Shown piece by piece: positions 15,137 through 22,416 of a stretch of DNA of 30,983 nt (within the stretch, counting starts at the first letter, position 1; the number at the start of each line of letters is the position of its first letter). A program made the translations under genes and the position numbers. The notes under the pieces are model-generated. The model saw nothing but the letters and a program-made list of their open reading frames with translations. It was not told the DNA's origin and made no database searches. This DNA comes from Caryophanales bacterium. GTDB taxonomy: Bacteria > Bacillota_I > Bacilli_A > RF39 > UBA660. The stretch lies in NCBI GenBank assembly GCA_016291995.1, contig JAEEZV010000032.1, positions 1-30,983 on the forward strand, in the 5' to 3' direction.

Positions 15137-15176
15137 TATCTTGTATAAATATTAAAGATTTTCTCTTATTAATAAT

Positions 15177-15209
15177 TAAAAATATCAATCATTTAGATTG
15201 ATATTTTTT
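15177..15209 (-). terminator. Terminator of the 15208-16286 gene pair
   Basis: A 13-base-pair stem, AAAAATATCAATC with GATTGATATTTTT around TAAAT, ending in T on the minus strand. It overlaps the stop codon at 15208. Confidence 0.75.
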
Positions 15210-15618
15210 ATCTTTTACGTGTACGAGTTGGTACAGTATCTGGTTCTTCTTTATTGTCTTTCTCTTTGGTAGTTTCTTTTTCTTTTACAATGGCATCTAC
15301 TTCTTCAGGAGTAAATGTCTTTCCATTAAAAGATACTACTGCGTAAAATCTATTTTTATTATATGATATTTTGCAATCTAAGTTTTCACGAAAAATATTA
15401 CCTGTCATGTTACAATATTCTTCTGTGATGCCAGCAAGAGTTCTTTGTGGAACTTCTTCTAACCGTGTAGGGAAAAAGCAAAATTCTTCAGAAGTGCACG
15501 CTCTAACAATATAGACATCGTTTGCTTCATTATATCTAGTTGGATAAACAGTTACACCGCGTCCTTCGTGTATTTCTTTTATTTCTCCATTAATTCTATA
15601 GTTATTCGTAATAAGCAT
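15208..15618 (-). CDS. Unrecognised protein with charged C-terminal tail
   Basis: This 136-residue protein starts MLITNNYRINGEIKEIHEG. The first 110 residues look mostly beta (VTVYPTRYNEANDVYIVRA, RFYAVVSFNGKTFTPEE). The last 25 are a low-complexity Lys/Glu/Thr tail ending PTRTRKR, probably disordered and nucleic-acid- or surface-binding. No family was recognised. Its start lies two bases after the stop of the gene at 15621, with an AAAGGAAA site inside that gene's end, so the two are co-translated and probably act together. Confidence 0.6.
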   Translation of the reverse strand: MLITNNYRINGEIKEIHEGRGVTVYPTRYNEANDVYIVRACTSEEFCFFPTRLEEVPQRTLAGITEEYCNMTGNIFRENLDCKISYNKNRFYAVVSFNGKTFTPEEVDAIVKEKETTKEKDNKEEPDTVPTRTRKR

Positions 15619-15620
15619 AC

Positions 15621-16286
15621 CTATTTTCCTTTCTCTTTCAATCTTTTTTTGACAAATGTTTCACCATCTTCAATTTTGCTATCGGTATCTATCTTTGTTA
15701 CTCTTACTAATTGTAATTTTATATTTTTCAATACTTTTGTGTATAACTCACATAATCCTTTATAATCATAATCACGCTCTGATGCTAACTTTTGAAATTC
15801 TTCGGAATTACCATATTCAAATATTTTCCATATTAGTTGGCTACCCAAATTGGGAATAGATGTTGTAATGCCGTCTTTTTCTAATAATTTAATATATCCG
15901 GATATTTTTTCATCCCAGTTTGTTGGCATTTCATCTACAAGTAATGCCACATAATGATACAAATCAGGCAATTTAGTGTATGAATATGCATATGTATATC
16001 TTGCATTTTTTCCATCTGTTTTATATAAACTGGTTTCTTGTATCATGTTATAATCGTAATCATAATTATTTTTATCGTACTTTTTAAAAGCACGCATTGC
16101 TTTTCTTTGAACAGCTTTTTCTGTTATTCTGAAAGATTTTCCTTTCGTTTCGTATGTCTCTGCACCATACGCTAGATAACCATAGCATGCAAGTTCTACT
16201 AATAAATCTTTAAGATGTGCAACATTGTATGTTACTTCATATTTATACCTAGTGTTAAAATCATCACTATATACTGTCAATTCCAT
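15621..16286 (-). CDS. Unrecognised cytoplasmic protein, first gene of a two-gene unit
   Basis: The protein is 221 residues, starting MELTVYSDDFNTRYKYEVTY. It is rich in Tyr, Lys and Asp, with helices LKDLLVELACYGYLAYGAET and KAVQRKAMRAFKKY and a C-terminal basic tail (FVKKRLKEKGK). It has no signal peptide, membrane segment or motif I can name. The start at 16286 is set by a GGAGG site 5 bases upstream; a longer frame to 16337 would start inside the promoter. Promoter, gene pair and terminator form a complete unit next to the possible ADP-ribosyltransferase-like gene, which is consistent with an accessory cassette, but no mobility gene is present. Confidence 0.6.
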   Translation of the reverse strand: MELTVYSDDFNTRYKYEVTYNVAHLKDLLVELACYGYLAYGAETYETKGKSFRITEKAVQRKAMRAFKKYDKNNYDYDYNMIQETSLYKTDGKNARYTYAYSYTKLPDLYHYVALLVDEMPTNWDEKISGYIKLLEKDGITTSIPNLGSQLIWKIFEYGNSEEFQKLASERDYDYKGLCELYTKVLKNIKLQLVRVTKIDTDSKIEDGETFVKKRLKEKGK

Positions 16287-16308
16287 AATATCCTCCGTTT
16301 GATTATTT

Positions 16309-16337
16309 ATTATAATATGATATATACTAAAATGCAA
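16309..16337 (-). promoter_or_regulatory. Promoter of the 15208-16286 gene pair
   Basis: TTGCAT (16337-16332), a 17-base spacer and TATAAT (16314-16309). The -35 box abuts the terminator hairpin of the upstream ABC operon. Confidence 0.7.
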
Positions 16338-16366
16338 TAAAAAGATTAAGTTTTTACTTAATCTTA
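16337..16366 (-). terminator. Terminator of the guaD-ABC operon
   Basis: AAGATTAAGT pairs with ACTTAATCTT around AAAA on the minus strand, followed by TTTA. It overlaps the permease stop codon at 16364. Confidence 0.7.
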
Positions 16367-17977
16367 AACTATGATATTGTTAAACATTTTATCACATTTT
16401 TTATTTAATAATGCATATAAAAGTATTGTTATTATTCCGTAGAATAATAGGAATAATGTAAGAATAATATTTGTATTTGTACCAGTTCTTGCAATTAGAT
16501 AAAATACTAAAGCACTCATTCCTAATATTCCCATACCACTAAATGTAGATACTAAAGAACTCATACTCTGTTTAACAGCTTCAGTATCTGTAGATGCATC
16601 CATTTTTGGATACTTTAGATTGATCATAATACCAATTAGTTCTGATAAGAATGGTAATATGAAGGATGCAATCAATATTAAAATAATACTTATTATATCT
16701 AATCTAAATTTAACAAACAATAAGATATCTCCTAGTAATATGCAAGGTAACATGATAGCTAGAGCAGATATTACTTTATACATAACTATTTTAATTGGTT
16801 TAATTGGAAGACTCTTAAGAAGATTAAATGATGAACCTTCAAGGGATATCATCGAACTAGTAATTGATGTCATAAATGATGTAAATGCGACAAGGCCAAA
16901 AGCAATTATAGAAAATGCTGGTCTAATTTTTTCTAAATCAAATGTAGGATCATTTTCTAAAACTATTTTGATTAAAGCATCAAATCTAACGGCAGCCATT
17001 ATACTAGCTAAGACAAATAAAATTAAACCGAATCCAGCATTAACCATAAATACTGGTGTCGTAAAGAATCTATTTAATTCTTTCTTAATAAAGGCTTTTA
17101 ATTTACTAGTACTTTTAATATGATAAGCTTTATTTTTATGATTAACTAATACTCCTTTAATACTAGAATTAATTCTAAAGTATAATGTACTTAATAACAA
17201 TAGAACAAGAATATATAATGCAATATGACTTAAGATATAAATAAGTAAAGTAATTACATTAAAATCAGTAACTAAAGTTATATAAGCTCCTAATGGATAG
17301 TATATCTTAGTAATCATTTCATTATAACTTGCTGCTTTGGCAGCAATATTACTAACAAATCCATCAGAATTAAATGATATATACATAACTAGGAAAACAA
17401 ATCCTAACGAAATTAATGTTTGAAAAACACTTTTTCCTTTTACTTTAGATGAAAGATATGTGGTTATAAAACCAATTATTACTGATAATACAATTGGTAC
17501 TATTGGAAGTAATAATAAGGCAACAACACTAGATAAATAGTATGTCCAACTAGGGTTTACAAAATAAGCATAAACAATCATCGCTGGAGCTAAGAATAAT
17601 GAATTATATAAAAGTTCAAAAACATAAAATTTAAATACTTTTATAAATAATATTGTTCTTTTCTTTATTGGTAATGAAAACAATAGATTATCATCTTTGG
17701 AATTAAATAAAAGTGAACCTGACTTGTAAATACCTTCAAGTAAGGTAATAAAGGATACGGCTATACCAAAGAATGTAAGGACTGCAAATTCAAGATGTAA
17801 TGGTACTAACATTTCCATAAGTTTATATGAGTATATTCCCATTAAAAACATTAAGTATGCAACCAATAATAATGGAAGTAGTATCTTTTTTAACTTACTT
17901 TGTTTTTTAGTATTAATCCTAAATATATTCATATCATGATTAAGACTAACTTTAATAAGTGTCATTATCTTTTTCAT
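16364..17977 (-). CDS. ABC transporter permease (ABC-2-like, 12-helix type)
   Basis: This 537-residue polytopic protein has about twelve membrane helices in two halves. The N-terminal half contains SGSLLFNSKDDNLLFSLPIK and the second half EGSSFNLLKSLPIKPIKI, the repeated 'LLxSLPI' element of the putative ABC exporter permease family (ABC_tran_2 type) found in Firmicutes. It pairs with the ATPase encoded immediately upstream (one-base gap, AGAGGGATAAT ribosome site within the ATPase end). The substrate is unknown; relatives are assigned to drug, peptide or lipid export. The soluble loops are short, so it is a conventional transporter rather than a MacB-like machine. Confidence 0.85.
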   Translation of the reverse strand: MKKIMTLIKVSLNHDMNIFRINTKKQSKLKKILLPLLLVAYLMFLMGIYSYKLMEMLVPLHLEFAVLTFFGIAVSFITLLEGIYKSGSLLFNSKDDNLLFSLPIKKRTILFIKVFKFYVFELLYNSLFLAPAMIVYAYFVNPSWTYYLSSVVALLLLPIVPIVLSVIIGFITTYLSSKVKGKSVFQTLISLGFVFLVMYISFNSDGFVSNIAAKAASYNEMITKIYYPLGAYITLVTDFNVITLLIYILSHIALYILVLLLLSTLYFRINSSIKGVLVNHKNKAYHIKSTSKLKAFIKKELNRFFTTPVFMVNAGFGLILFVLASIMAAVRFDALIKIVLENDPTFDLEKIRPAFSIIAFGLVAFTSFMTSITSSMISLEGSSFNLLKSLPIKPIKIVMYKVISALAIMLPCILLGDILLFVKFRLDIISIILILIASFILPFLSELIGIMINLKYPKMDASTDTEAVKQSMSSLVSTFSGMGILGMSALVFYLIARTGTNTNIILTLFLLFYGIITILLYALLNKKCDKMFNNIIV

Positions 17978-17978
17978 A

Positions 17979-18683
17979 TTATCCCTCTAATTCAAGAAAT
18001 ACTTTTTCTAGTGATTTATCCCCTTTTATTGCTTTCATACTACCAGTTTTAACTAATTTACCATTTTTAATTATAGCTACTTTTGAACATAATTTTTCAG
18101 CTACATCAAGAATATGGGTTGAGAAGAAGATTATTTTACCTTCTTTAACCATTTCATTCATTACTTCTTTGACATCAAAGACAGCTTTGGGATCTAATCC
18201 AACGAATGGTTCATCCATAATTAATACTTTAGGATCATGAGCTAGTGCACTAATTAGGGCTATTTTTTGTTTCATACCATGTGACATAGATGATATTGGG
18301 TCATTTAGATTATTTTCTATTTCAAACAATTTTGCATATCTTTTAATGTTTTTATCACGTACTTCAGCACTTACTTCATACATATCACATATGAAATCGA
18401 TAAAATCAATGGCTTTCATATTTTCATATAATTCAGGATTATCTGGTACAAAAGCTATTTCACTTTTACATGATACAGGGTTTTCTTTTATTGATTTACC
18501 ATTGATAAGTATTTCACCGTTATCAAAATCGTGAATACCAACAATTGCTTTAATTAATGTTGTCTTACCTGCTCCATTATGACCAATAAAGGCAAATATT
18601 TCTCCATCAGGAACAGTAAAACTAACATCGTTTAATGCTACTTTATCACCATATTTTTTAGTTACATTTTTAATTTCTATCAT
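17979..18683 (-). CDS. ABC transporter ATP-binding protein
   Basis: This 234-residue ATPase is of usual length. It shows Walker A GHNGAGKTT (near residue 35), a Q-loop region EIAFVPDNPELYENM, signature MSHGMKQKIALISALAHD, Walker B VLIMDEPFVGLDP and the switch His in FFSTHILDVAEKLC. The SHGMKQ form of the signature is typical of ABC-2 exporter ATPases. The GAGGTGATAAT ribosome site overlaps the end of guaD. It forms the transporter with the permease downstream. Confidence 0.93.
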   Translation of the reverse strand: MIEIKNVTKKYGDKVALNDVSFTVPDGEIFAFIGHNGAGKTTLIKAIVGIHDFDNGEILINGKSIKENPVSCKSEIAFVPDNPELYENMKAIDFIDFICDMYEVSAEVRDKNIKRYAKLFEIENNLNDPISSMSHGMKQKIALISALAHDPKVLIMDEPFVGLDPKAVFDVKEVMNEMVKEGKIIFFSTHILDVAEKLCSKVAIIKNGKLVKTGSMKAIKGDKSLEKVFLELEG

Positions 18684-18692
18684 ATTATCACC

Positions 18693-19169
18693 TCAATATA
18701 CTATTTTATCTTTATCTTCTTCGTATCTTTTAAATACTTCGATAGCTTCTTCCCTATTCATTGATTTTAAATTTAAAACTCTTTTATCTTCTTTATCGTT
18801 AGATAATTCTTCAATATATTCATAAATAAAATCATCTCTAAATCCAATATTAGCAGCATCTTCTTTAGTATTAGCATAATATACTTTCTTAATATTAGAC
18901 CAAATTATCGCTGATAAGCACATAGGACATGGATAACAAGATGTATATATCTCACAACCACTTAAATCATGTGAATTTATTTTTTTACAAGCATTTCTTA
19001 TTGCCACAACTTCGGCATGAGCGGTAGGATCATTATCTTTAATTACTCTATTTATTCCTTTACCAATTATTTCACCATCTTTTACAATACATGCTCCGAA
19101 TGGGCCACCATAATTTTTATCAAAATTATCATCTGATAAATCGATAGCTACATCCATAAATTTATTCAT
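18693..19169 (-). CDS. guaD: Guanine deaminase-like nucleobase deaminase
   Basis: This 158-residue cytidine-deaminase-fold enzyme has the zinc site TAHAE (His51, catalytic Glu53) and PCPMC (Cys81, Cys84). The GGPFGACIVKDGEIIG start, NDPTAHAEVVAIRNAC, the ANIGFRDDFIYEYIEE segment and the C-terminal Tyr align well with Bacillus subtilis GuaD, which converts guanine to xanthine. tRNA adenosine deaminase TadA is less likely because the GuaD-specific DDFIY region and the terminal aromatic residue are present. It is the first gene of an operon with an ABC exporter (9-base gap). The functional link between purine deamination and that transporter is unclear. Confidence 0.85.
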   Translation of the reverse strand: MNKFMDVAIDLSDDNFDKNYGGPFGACIVKDGEIIGKGINRVIKDNDPTAHAEVVAIRNACKKINSHDLSGCEIYTSCYPCPMCLSAIIWSNIKKVYYANTKEDAANIGFRDDFIYEYIEELSNDKEDKRVLNLKSMNREEAIEVFKRYEEDKDKIVY

Positions 19170-19185
19170 TATATCACCTAACTAA

Positions 19186-19194
19186 ATTATATCA
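19186..19194 (-). promoter_or_regulatory. Extended -10 promoter of the guaD operon
   Basis: TGATATAAT on the minus strand (19194-19186), 17 bases before the guaD start. An 8-base-pair inverted repeat (19202-19221) lies just upstream, in the -35 region. Confidence 0.5.
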
Positions 19195-19201
19195 TAAAAA
19201 T

Positions 19202-19221
19202 AATTAAGTTCCTACTTAATT
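19202..19221. repeat. Inverted repeat upstream of guaD, possible operator
   Basis: AATTAAGT and ACTTAATT are separated by TCCT. On the plus strand it is followed by a T-rich stretch about 11 bases later, which is too far for a standard terminator. Its position over the guaD -35 region would suit a repressor site. No known operator consensus was recognised. Confidence 0.3.
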
Positions 19222-19295
19222 CTTGCCCTTCTTTTTTTAATTCGATGAAATAAAAGATGAAAGTGTCAATATTTACAATTATTTAAATTAATTAC

Positions 19296-19323
19296 TTGTG
19301 TTTAGAGAATTAGATGTTATAAT
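19296..19323 (+). promoter_or_regulatory. Promoter of the mgtE transcript
   Basis: TTGTGT (19296-19301), a 16-base spacer and TATAAT (19318-19323), with a TGT extension. The predicted start near 19330 is only about 20 bases before the ATG of the upstream ORF at 19349. Confidence 0.55.
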
Positions 19324-19348
19324 TGATTTGACTGAAGGAAGTGATATT

Positions 19349-19438
19349 ATGGAATCGTTACCGTCGTGTTATTTGTATTTAAAATCATTATCTGGAGGTA
19401 TATATGGAAAAAGAAATAAAGGAATTAGTAGAAAATAA
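19349..19438 (+). CDS. Short upstream ORF overlapping mgtE, putative leader peptide
   Basis: This is a 29-codon ORF starting MESLPSCYLYLK and ending KGISRK, with a ribosome site AAGGAAGTG at normal spacing. It is placed exactly where first genes of other units here start relative to their -10. It runs into the first 12 codons of mgtE in the +1 frame and contains the mgtE ribosome site GGAGG. Its early codons include TCG, CCG and TCG, which look unusual in this AT-rich DNA. Leader peptides that sense magnesium by ribosome stalling are known for the mgtA/mgtC genes of Salmonella; a similar role here is an inference. It may instead be chance, since it is short. Confidence 0.45.
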   Translation: MESLPSCYLYLKSLSGGIYGKRNKGISRK

Positions 19439-20759
19439 AGAATTTAGAAAATTAAAAGATACCCTACTAAATATGCAAGTAGCAGATATTGCTGATTGTA
19501 TTAAGGATTTAGAAATTGATGAAATAGCTAAAATAATTAGATTATTAAATAAAGATACGGCTGCTGATTTGTTTGCTGAATTACCTCTTTCTGTCGAAAC
19601 AGAGTTGTTATCAAAATTAACTGATAAAGAAGCGGTATTCATAATTAATGAAATGTTTGCTGATGATGCAGCTGACGTACTAGATGAGATGCCTGCAAGT
19701 ATTGTAAGAAGAATACTAAAACAATGTGATAAAGATACAAGAAGTGACATCAATAAGTTACTTAATTATCCAGAAGATTCAGCTGGATCTGTTATGACTG
19801 TCGAATATGCGGAACTTAAAAACTCACTTACAATTAAGCAAGCTATTACTACTTTAAGAAAAGAAATAGATGAATATGAAACTATTAACGTATGTTATGT
19901 CGTTGATGATAAAAGAAAATTACTAGGTCACATTAGTTTAAAAGATATTCTTCTTGCTAGTCATGATGCAACAGTTATGGACGTAGCTCATAAAGATACA
20001 ATTTGTGTAAAAACTACTACCGACCAAGAAGAAGTTGGTAAATTATTTAAGAAATATGACTTAACTGTAATGCCAGTAGTTGACTCTGAAGATAGACTTG
20101 TCGGTATCATTACTATCGATGATATTATGGATATCATGGAAGAAGAAGCTACTGAGGATATTGAAAAGATGGCTGCTATTTCACCAACTAATAGGCCATA
20201 CCTAGAAGTTAGTACTTGGGATACTTGGAAAGCAAGAATACCTTGGTTATTGCTTTTAATGATATCAGCAACATTTACAGGGCAAATTATAAGTAACTTT
20301 GAAACTTCTCTTGCGGTATTACCTATTCTAACAGCTTATATTCCAATGTTAATGGATACGGGCGGTAATGCTGGTAGTCAAGCATCAGTTACAATAATTC
20401 GTAGTTTATCACTTAACCAAATTAATTTTAAAGATATTGGTAGTGTCATATGGAAAGAATTAAGAGTATCGATAATGGTCGGAGCTACGCTAGCTCTTGC
20501 TAACTTTGGTAAATTAATGTTAATAGATAATATGTTATTTAAAAATGAAGCAGTAACAATTCAAGTAGCTTTCGTAATATGTTTAACAATATTCATGATT
20601 GTAGTAGTTGCTAAATTTATTGGTTGTACTCTTCCAATATTAACTAAGAAACTAGGGTTTGACCCTACGGTTATGGCAAGTCCATTTATTACTACAATTG
20701 TCGATGCTTTAGGTTTAATTGTATATTTTACAATTGCCACGAATTTACTTAGTATATAA
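19404..20759 (+). CDS. mgtE: Magnesium transporter MgtE
   Basis: This 451-residue protein is of usual MgtE length. It has an N-terminal helical MgtE_N domain (about 1-125), two CBS domains (about 130-255; LLGHISLKDILL and LVGIITIDDIMDIMEEE), a plug helix and five membrane helices (about 270-450). Pore elements are visible: MDTGGNAGSQASVTIIRSL and near the C terminus PFITTIVDALGLIVYFTIA with the conserved Asp. The N and CBS domains bind magnesium and close the channel when the cytoplasm is replete. No M-box riboswitch fits the short leader; an overlapping upstream ORF is found instead. It is a single-gene transcript ending in a strong terminator. Confidence 0.95.
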   Translation: MEKEIKELVENKEFRKLKDTLLNMQVADIADCIKDLEIDEIAKIIRLLNKDTAADLFAELPLSVETELLSKLTDKEAVFIINEMFADDAADVLDEMPASIVRRILKQCDKDTRSDINKLLNYPEDSAGSVMTVEYAELKNSLTIKQAITTLRKEIDEYETINVCYVVDDKRKLLGHISLKDILLASHDATVMDVAHKDTICVKTTTDQEEVGKLFKKYDLTVMPVVDSEDRLVGIITIDDIMDIMEEEATEDIEKMAAISPTNRPYLEVSTWDTWKARIPWLLLLMISATFTGQIISNFETSLAVLPILTAYIPMLMDTGGNAGSQASVTIIRSLSLNQINFKDIGSVIWKELRVSIMVGATLALANFGKLMLIDNMLFKNEAVTIQVAFVICLTIFMIVVVAKFIGCTLPILTKKLGFDPTVMASPFITTIVDALGLIVYFTIATNLLSI

Positions 20760-20784
20760 AAAGACTAGTTTAACTAGTCTTTTA
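20758..20784. terminator. Bidirectional terminator between mgtE and the GNAT gene
   Basis: AAAGACTAGTT and AACTAGTCTTT form a long stem with flanking A and T runs on both sides. It overlaps the GNAT stop codon at 20782. Confidence 0.8.
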
Positions 20785-21459
20785 TATTACCATATTATTT
20801 TGAAACTCATAAGGTAGGTAATCACCTTTTTTTCTTAAAAATGATACTACCTCTACTTTTTCAGGATTTGTTCCATTGAATCCTACTATTTCTTTCATTT
20901 CTTTGAAACCAAAACTATGATATAGATTCTTAGCTCTTAGATTATGTAGTAAACAATCTAAGGCAAATTCTTGCCATCCAGCATTTTCCATTTGAGTTAT
21001 GAAATGTCCTAATATTTTAGTACCGATTCTTTTACTTCTGTATTCTGGATTAACACAGACATTAGATATATATAAGAATTTATTCTCTTTTGCTTCTTCA
21101 ATTAAAGGTAATATATAATTTTTAATAGTATATTCATAATTAAAGTCAATCTTCATATCTTCGGTATAATCATAATCTAAATTGACAGTATAATCTACAG
21201 CACACAACGCTCCATATATTTTTCCAGTATTTTTATCACATGCGACATAAATATTATCATAATTAAAGAAAAATCCTTCTTTATCCATTCTACTTGCAAA
21301 ATATTCAATACCTTTATTTATATCATTTTTAAACCAAAATGGATATATATATGGGTCTGTCTGATAGATTAAAGCAGCAATTTCTGACATATTATCATTT
21401 TTTTTAGCTCTTCTACAAATTATATCTCCTAAATTTACTTCAAAATTATTCTTTTCCAT
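20782..21459 (-). CDS. GNAT family N-acetyltransferase
   Basis: The protein is 225 residues. The GNAT core is in the C-terminal half: the strand YISNVCVNPEYRSKRIGTK, which contains the acetyl-CoA-binding loop (R-S-K-R-I-G), a helix, then FALDCLLHNLRAKNLYHSFGFKEM. The N-terminal half (DIICRRAKKNDNMSEIAALI) is the usual first strand and helix. The substrate is unknown. The start at 21459 is supported by AAGGAG 4 bases upstream and overlaps the YgjV-like gene by 14 bases, so the two are translationally coupled. Confidence 0.85.
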   Translation of the reverse strand: MEKNNFEVNLGDIICRRAKKNDNMSEIAALIYQTDPYIYPFWFKNDINKGIEYFASRMDKEGFFFNYDNIYVACDKNTGKIYGALCAVDYTVNLDYDYTEDMKIDFNYEYTIKNYILPLIEEAKENKFLYISNVCVNPEYRSKRIGTKILGHFITQMENAGWQEFALDCLLHNLRAKNLYHSFGFKEMKEIVGFNGTNPEKVEVVSFLRKKGDYLPYEFQNNMVI

Positions 21460-21976
21460 TTTTCTCCTTCTTTTTATAATCAAATCTAAAATATGATATT
21501 ACAATTGATATTATTGTTAAGATATTTGAAATACTAAACATATATGCTTTAACGATAAGATCATAAATTAACCATATTGTTTGATTTAAAAACATTAATT
21601 TTCTGATATTTGATTCTCTTTTTACACATACGGTTGCACAGTATAACAATGCACATATAACTGGTAGAATGTCAATTGGGCTATGATATGAAGAAATACC
21701 TAATCCAATATTTACAATTACATAGAATGCTATTATATATAATGGTATTTTCTTATTTTTTGAATCAAAACAATAATTTATAACTGTTTCTATTGCTCCG
21801 AAAAAACATACTAAACTTCCAGAAATACTATCTAAAAACAAGAAATTAAGAGCTGAAGCTAAATTTAGACCTAGAAGCATAATCATAATATTCTTCTTGG
21901 TTTTCATTTGCATTGATAATACACTGAAAATGATTCCTAAAATGCCAAATATTTGGGCAACTACAAAATTATACAT
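21446..21976 (-). CDS. YgjV family membrane protein
   Basis: This 176-residue protein has about six hydrophobic helices. It starts MYNFVVAQIFGILGIIFSVLSMQMKTKK and includes LGLNLASALNFLFLDSISG, LPVICALLYC and FLNQTIWLIYDLIVKAY, matching the bacterial inner-membrane YgjV (Imp-YgjV) family, whose function is unknown. The start at 21976 is an ATG; an in-frame GTG three codons earlier lies in the ribosome site. It is the first gene of a two-gene unit with a GNAT acetyltransferase. Confidence 0.75.
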   Translation of the reverse strand: MYNFVVAQIFGILGIIFSVLSMQMKTKKNIMIMLLGLNLASALNFLFLDSISGSLVCFFGAIETVINYCFDSKNKKIPLYIIAFYVIVNIGLGISSYHSPIDILPVICALLYCATVCVKRESNIRKLMFLNQTIWLIYDLIVKAYMFSISNILTIISIVISYFRFDYKKKEKNGKE

Positions 21977-21996
21977 ATTTATCACTTCTTAATACA

Positions 21997-22005
21997 ATTA
22001 TATCA
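21997..22005 (-). promoter_or_regulatory. Extended -10 promoter of the ygjV-GNAT unit
   Basis: TGATATAAT on the minus strand (22005-21997), about 20 bases before the start. The upstream DNA is nearly pure AT with no clear -35 box. Confidence 0.5.
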
Positions 22006-22029
22006 TATTATTATAATTATTCATATTAT

Positions 22030-22058
22030 TTGTTTTTTTATATTATTTGTAATATAAT
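22030..22058 (+). promoter_or_regulatory. Promoter of the lipoprotein gene at 22076
   Basis: TTGTTT (22030-22035), a 17-base spacer and TATAAT (22053-22058). A short leader carries the ribosome site AGGTGA. Confidence 0.55.
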
Positions 22059-22075
22059 ATTGACAGGTGAAAAAA

Positions 22076-22402
22076 ATGAAGAAATATCTGTTGGGATTAT
22101 TAATTATCTCATTATTATTTATAACTACGGGATGTAAAAAGAGTATCGTTGGCAAATGGAAATCGATTGATAAAGAAAATGAATACTATTACATATTTAA
22201 TAGTGATAAGACATGTTCATATGAAATGACAGTGGCTAGACTTGATTGTACATATGAAGAAAATGATTCTAAACTTACTATTCTATATAATGGTACAGAG
22301 AATCCTGTGACATTTGAATATCGTTTTGAAGATGGCACATTAATTATTAAAGATGATACGGGTAACGATAATAAATTTGTTAAAGAAAAAGAACCTCAAT
22401 AA
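22076..22402 (+). CDS. Small lipoprotein with DUF5640-like domain
   Basis: This is a 108-residue lipoprotein precursor. The signal peptide MKKYLLGLLIISLLFITTGC ends in acylated Cys20. The mature part, SIVGKWKSIDKENEYYYIF, then CSYEMTVARLDCTYEENDSK and FEDGTLIIKD, has the lipocalin-like 'GKW ... Y.F..D ... Y....L' strand pattern of DUF5640-type domains. Function is unknown; it is exposed on the outer membrane face. The start at 22076 is chosen over the GTG at 22067, which is part of the ribosome site. Confidence 0.7.
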   Translation: MKKYLLGLLIISLLFITTGCKKSIVGKWKSIDKENEYYYIFNSDKTCSYEMTVARLDCTYEENDSKLTILYNGTENPVTFEYRFEDGTLIIKDDTGNDNKFVKEKEPQ

Positions 22403-22415
22403 TGAGGTTCTTTTA
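22386..22415. terminator. Bidirectional terminator between the small lipoprotein and the giant surface protein
   Basis: AAAAGAACCTCA pairs with TGAGGTTCTTTT around ATAA. It serves the plus gene and, two bases from its stop codon, the minus-strand operon ending at 22417. Confidence 0.8.
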
Positions 22416-22416
22416 T

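Noticed and set aside
19170..19403. M-box (ykoK) magnesium riboswitch upstream of mgtE
   Set aside because: The predicted promoter leaves about 75 bases before mgtE, most of it open reading frame, too short for the roughly 170-base M-box, and none of its conserved core was seen.
19388..19753. Minus-strand frame over the start of mgtE
   Set aside because: It is a Ser-rich antisense shadow of the MgtE N-terminal domain with no promoter or ribosome site.
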